Shown here: piece after piece, positions 21,300 to 22,275 of the stretch
Layout: each line of letters begins with the position of its first letter
Position numbering within the stretch: position 1 is the first letter of the stretch
Assembly (NCBI GenBank): GCA_034439975.1
Contig: JAWXBK010000047.1
Span: 1 to 22,275 of the forward strand
Length of the DNA stretch: 22,275 nucleotides
Reading direction: 5' to 3'
Source: JAWXBK01 sp034439975
GTDB taxonomy: Bacteria > Pseudomonadota > Alphaproteobacteria > Dongiales > Dongiaceae
Translations under genes and position numbers: made by a program
The notes under the pieces: model-generated
Database searches by the model: none
What the model was told of the DNA's origin: nothing
What the model saw: only the letters and a program-made list of their open reading frames with translations

Positions 21300-22275
21300 A
21301 GCCCCCATCAGATGCATAACGGCGACGCTGATGCGTCGTACATCATCATGCAACGCATCCAGCGGATCGAACAGCATCCTATGTTCGCGCGCATAGCCGC
21401 GCTCTCCCTCGGCCCGATAGCTGGCCGGCTCGCCGAATGCCTCGTCGTCGACCGATGCGGCGGCCGCCGGAAAGGTCACCCGAAGCTGTCGGGTCGCCGA
21501 GGGCACGCCAAGATGCAGCAGGTCGGCCAACACGTCGTCGACGGTGAAGTCGGCCCGGCTCGAAAAGCGTGGCAGCCGCCCTGCCAGTCGGAAGATCTGC
21601 CGGATCAGCGCGATGCGGAGCGCATGCAGGAGTTCGACATCGGCCTGGGTCTCGGAATACTCAAGCGGCCGGTCGGCCCGCGCGAGACCGTCAGCCAGAT
21701 CGATATCGTCCTGCAGGAACTTACGGAGCATGCGGTTCATCCGTGAGAACCGGCCGATCTCGTTCAGCATCCCCGCGACCCGGCGCAGTTCCTCGCGCCG
21801 ATCGGCGTTCTTGTCGGTTGCCGCCAGCAACAGCCAGCTCACCGGATCGAGCAGCGACACATAGGCTACCAGCGCATCGCGGCTGCTGACTTTGCGCGCG
21901 GCGGCGGCGAGCGCGACCAGCGAGCGCAGGCGCGGCGATTGTTCGTGCATCTCGACGAACCGGTCGAGATCGAGCGCCATTGCCTTCCCGACCCCGCCCA
22001 GGCTGTTCGCAAGGTAGCCCATCTGCTGCAGCACGGCGTTATGGGGGATCGCCCGAAGCTGACGGGGCGACAGCATTTCGACCGACTTGCCACCGTCGGT
22101 TTGACGTCGCGATGGTCTCGAACCCGACGGGTAGATCAGATTGGTGCCGAACGCACCAAGGAACGTCGCGTAGTTCGGATCGTCGATCAGCCCTTCGTTG
22201 AATTCCTTGATTGTCACGAAGAAATCGAGCGAGTAATCGGTCTCGCGATAGAACGGATCGGGCCGGTCGACCGGC
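21291..22275 (-). CDS. Phosphoenolpyruvate carboxylase-like protein, C-terminal part
   Basis: The frame is open to the right window edge, so this is the last part (about 327 residues) of a longer protein. Near the visible start, TDYSLDFFVTIKEFNEGLID leads to SGSRPSRRQ and LRAIPHNAVLQQMGYLANS. These parallel the GSRPAKRR and LRAIPWIFAWTQNR motifs of PEPC, which carboxylates phosphoenolpyruvate to oxaloacetate. The canonical Trp-Thr-Gln-Asn-Arg part is replaced (HNAVLQQMGY). The C-terminus ends HLMGAVG instead of the QNTG that closes classical PEPC and contacts the active site. A GTG at 22217 could be mistaken for a start, but homology continues upstream of it. The upstream catalytic glycine loop is outside the window, so activity cannot be judged. 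Confidence 0.75.
   Translation of the reverse strand, partial: PVDRPDPFYRETDYSLDFFVTIKEFNEGLIDDPNYATFLGAFGTNLIYPSGSRPSRRQTDGGKSVEMLSPRQLRAIPHNAVLQQMGYLANSLGGVGKAMALDLDRFVEMHEQSPRLRSLVALAAAARKVSSRDALVAYVSLLDPVSWLLLAATDKNADRREELRRVAGMLNEIGRFSRMNRMLRKFLQDDIDLADGLARADRPLEYSETQADVELLHALRIALIRQIFRLAGRLPRFSSRADFTVDDVLADLLHLGVPSATRQLRVTFPAAAASVDDEAFGEPASYRAEGERGYAREHRMLFDPLDALHDDVRRISVAVMHLMGAVG

Overview
The window reads as a chromosomal segment of a high-GC alphaproteobacterium, with Rhodospirillales-like gene content as a guess. The basis is dense GC-rich coding, a short GreA/GreB-type factor of the alphaproteobacterial kind, and the families present (BKACE/DUF849, a DUF1989-GcvT fusion, AEC carrier, DUF2927). 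I see no rRNA, tRNA, CRISPR array, insertion sequence, integrase or phage gene. Nearly every gene encodes uptake or breakdown of amino acids, amines or small organic acids, so this looks like a catabolic region rather than a mobile island.

Left part (1-5050). A leftward DUF1989-GcvT fusion, cut by the window edge, and a GreA/GreB-family factor face a tight rightward operon: SMP-30-type lactonase, FAD-dependent amine/amino-acid oxidoreductase (4-nt overlap) and a double-ACT GcvR-like protein. The shared control region (2339-2433) holds a good sigma70-like promoter and an 11-bp GntR/FadR-like operator. An oxidase, a folate-type aminomethyltransferase and a glycine-cleavage-type ACT sensor together suggest oxidation of an N-methylated or alpha-amino compound feeding the one-carbon pool.

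Middle (5067-11566). A secreted four-cysteine coiled-coil protein and a GT4 glycosyltransferase run leftward. A DadA-like D-amino-acid dehydrogenase runs rightward into an AEC carrier plus Asp/Glu-racemase-superfamily pair. A lone PotD-like periplasmic binding protein follows and ends at a clear intrinsic terminator.

Right-middle (11586-19458). A BKACE-type beta-keto acid cleavage enzyme is divergent from an AruI-type ThDP decarboxylase. Then come a DUF2927 exported protein, a 382-nt structured and operator-rich intergenic region, an amidohydrolase with an altered metal-site motif, and a class I glutamine amidotransferase divergent from a PuuA-like glutamine synthetase homologue. These are consistent with arginine, guanidino or polyamine breakdown, but no gene fixes the substrate.

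Right end (19549-22275). mscL is convergent with a leftward run made of the C-terminal part of a PEP-carboxylase-like protein (cut by the window edge), an SDR with Phe at the usual catalytic Tyr position, and a GNAT acetyltransferase.

The most unusual items are the fusion protein with a duplicated DUF1989-like N-terminus and its divergent operon, the intergenic region 15181-15562 with its TGTGGC box cluster, and the divergent PEPC-like C-terminus.
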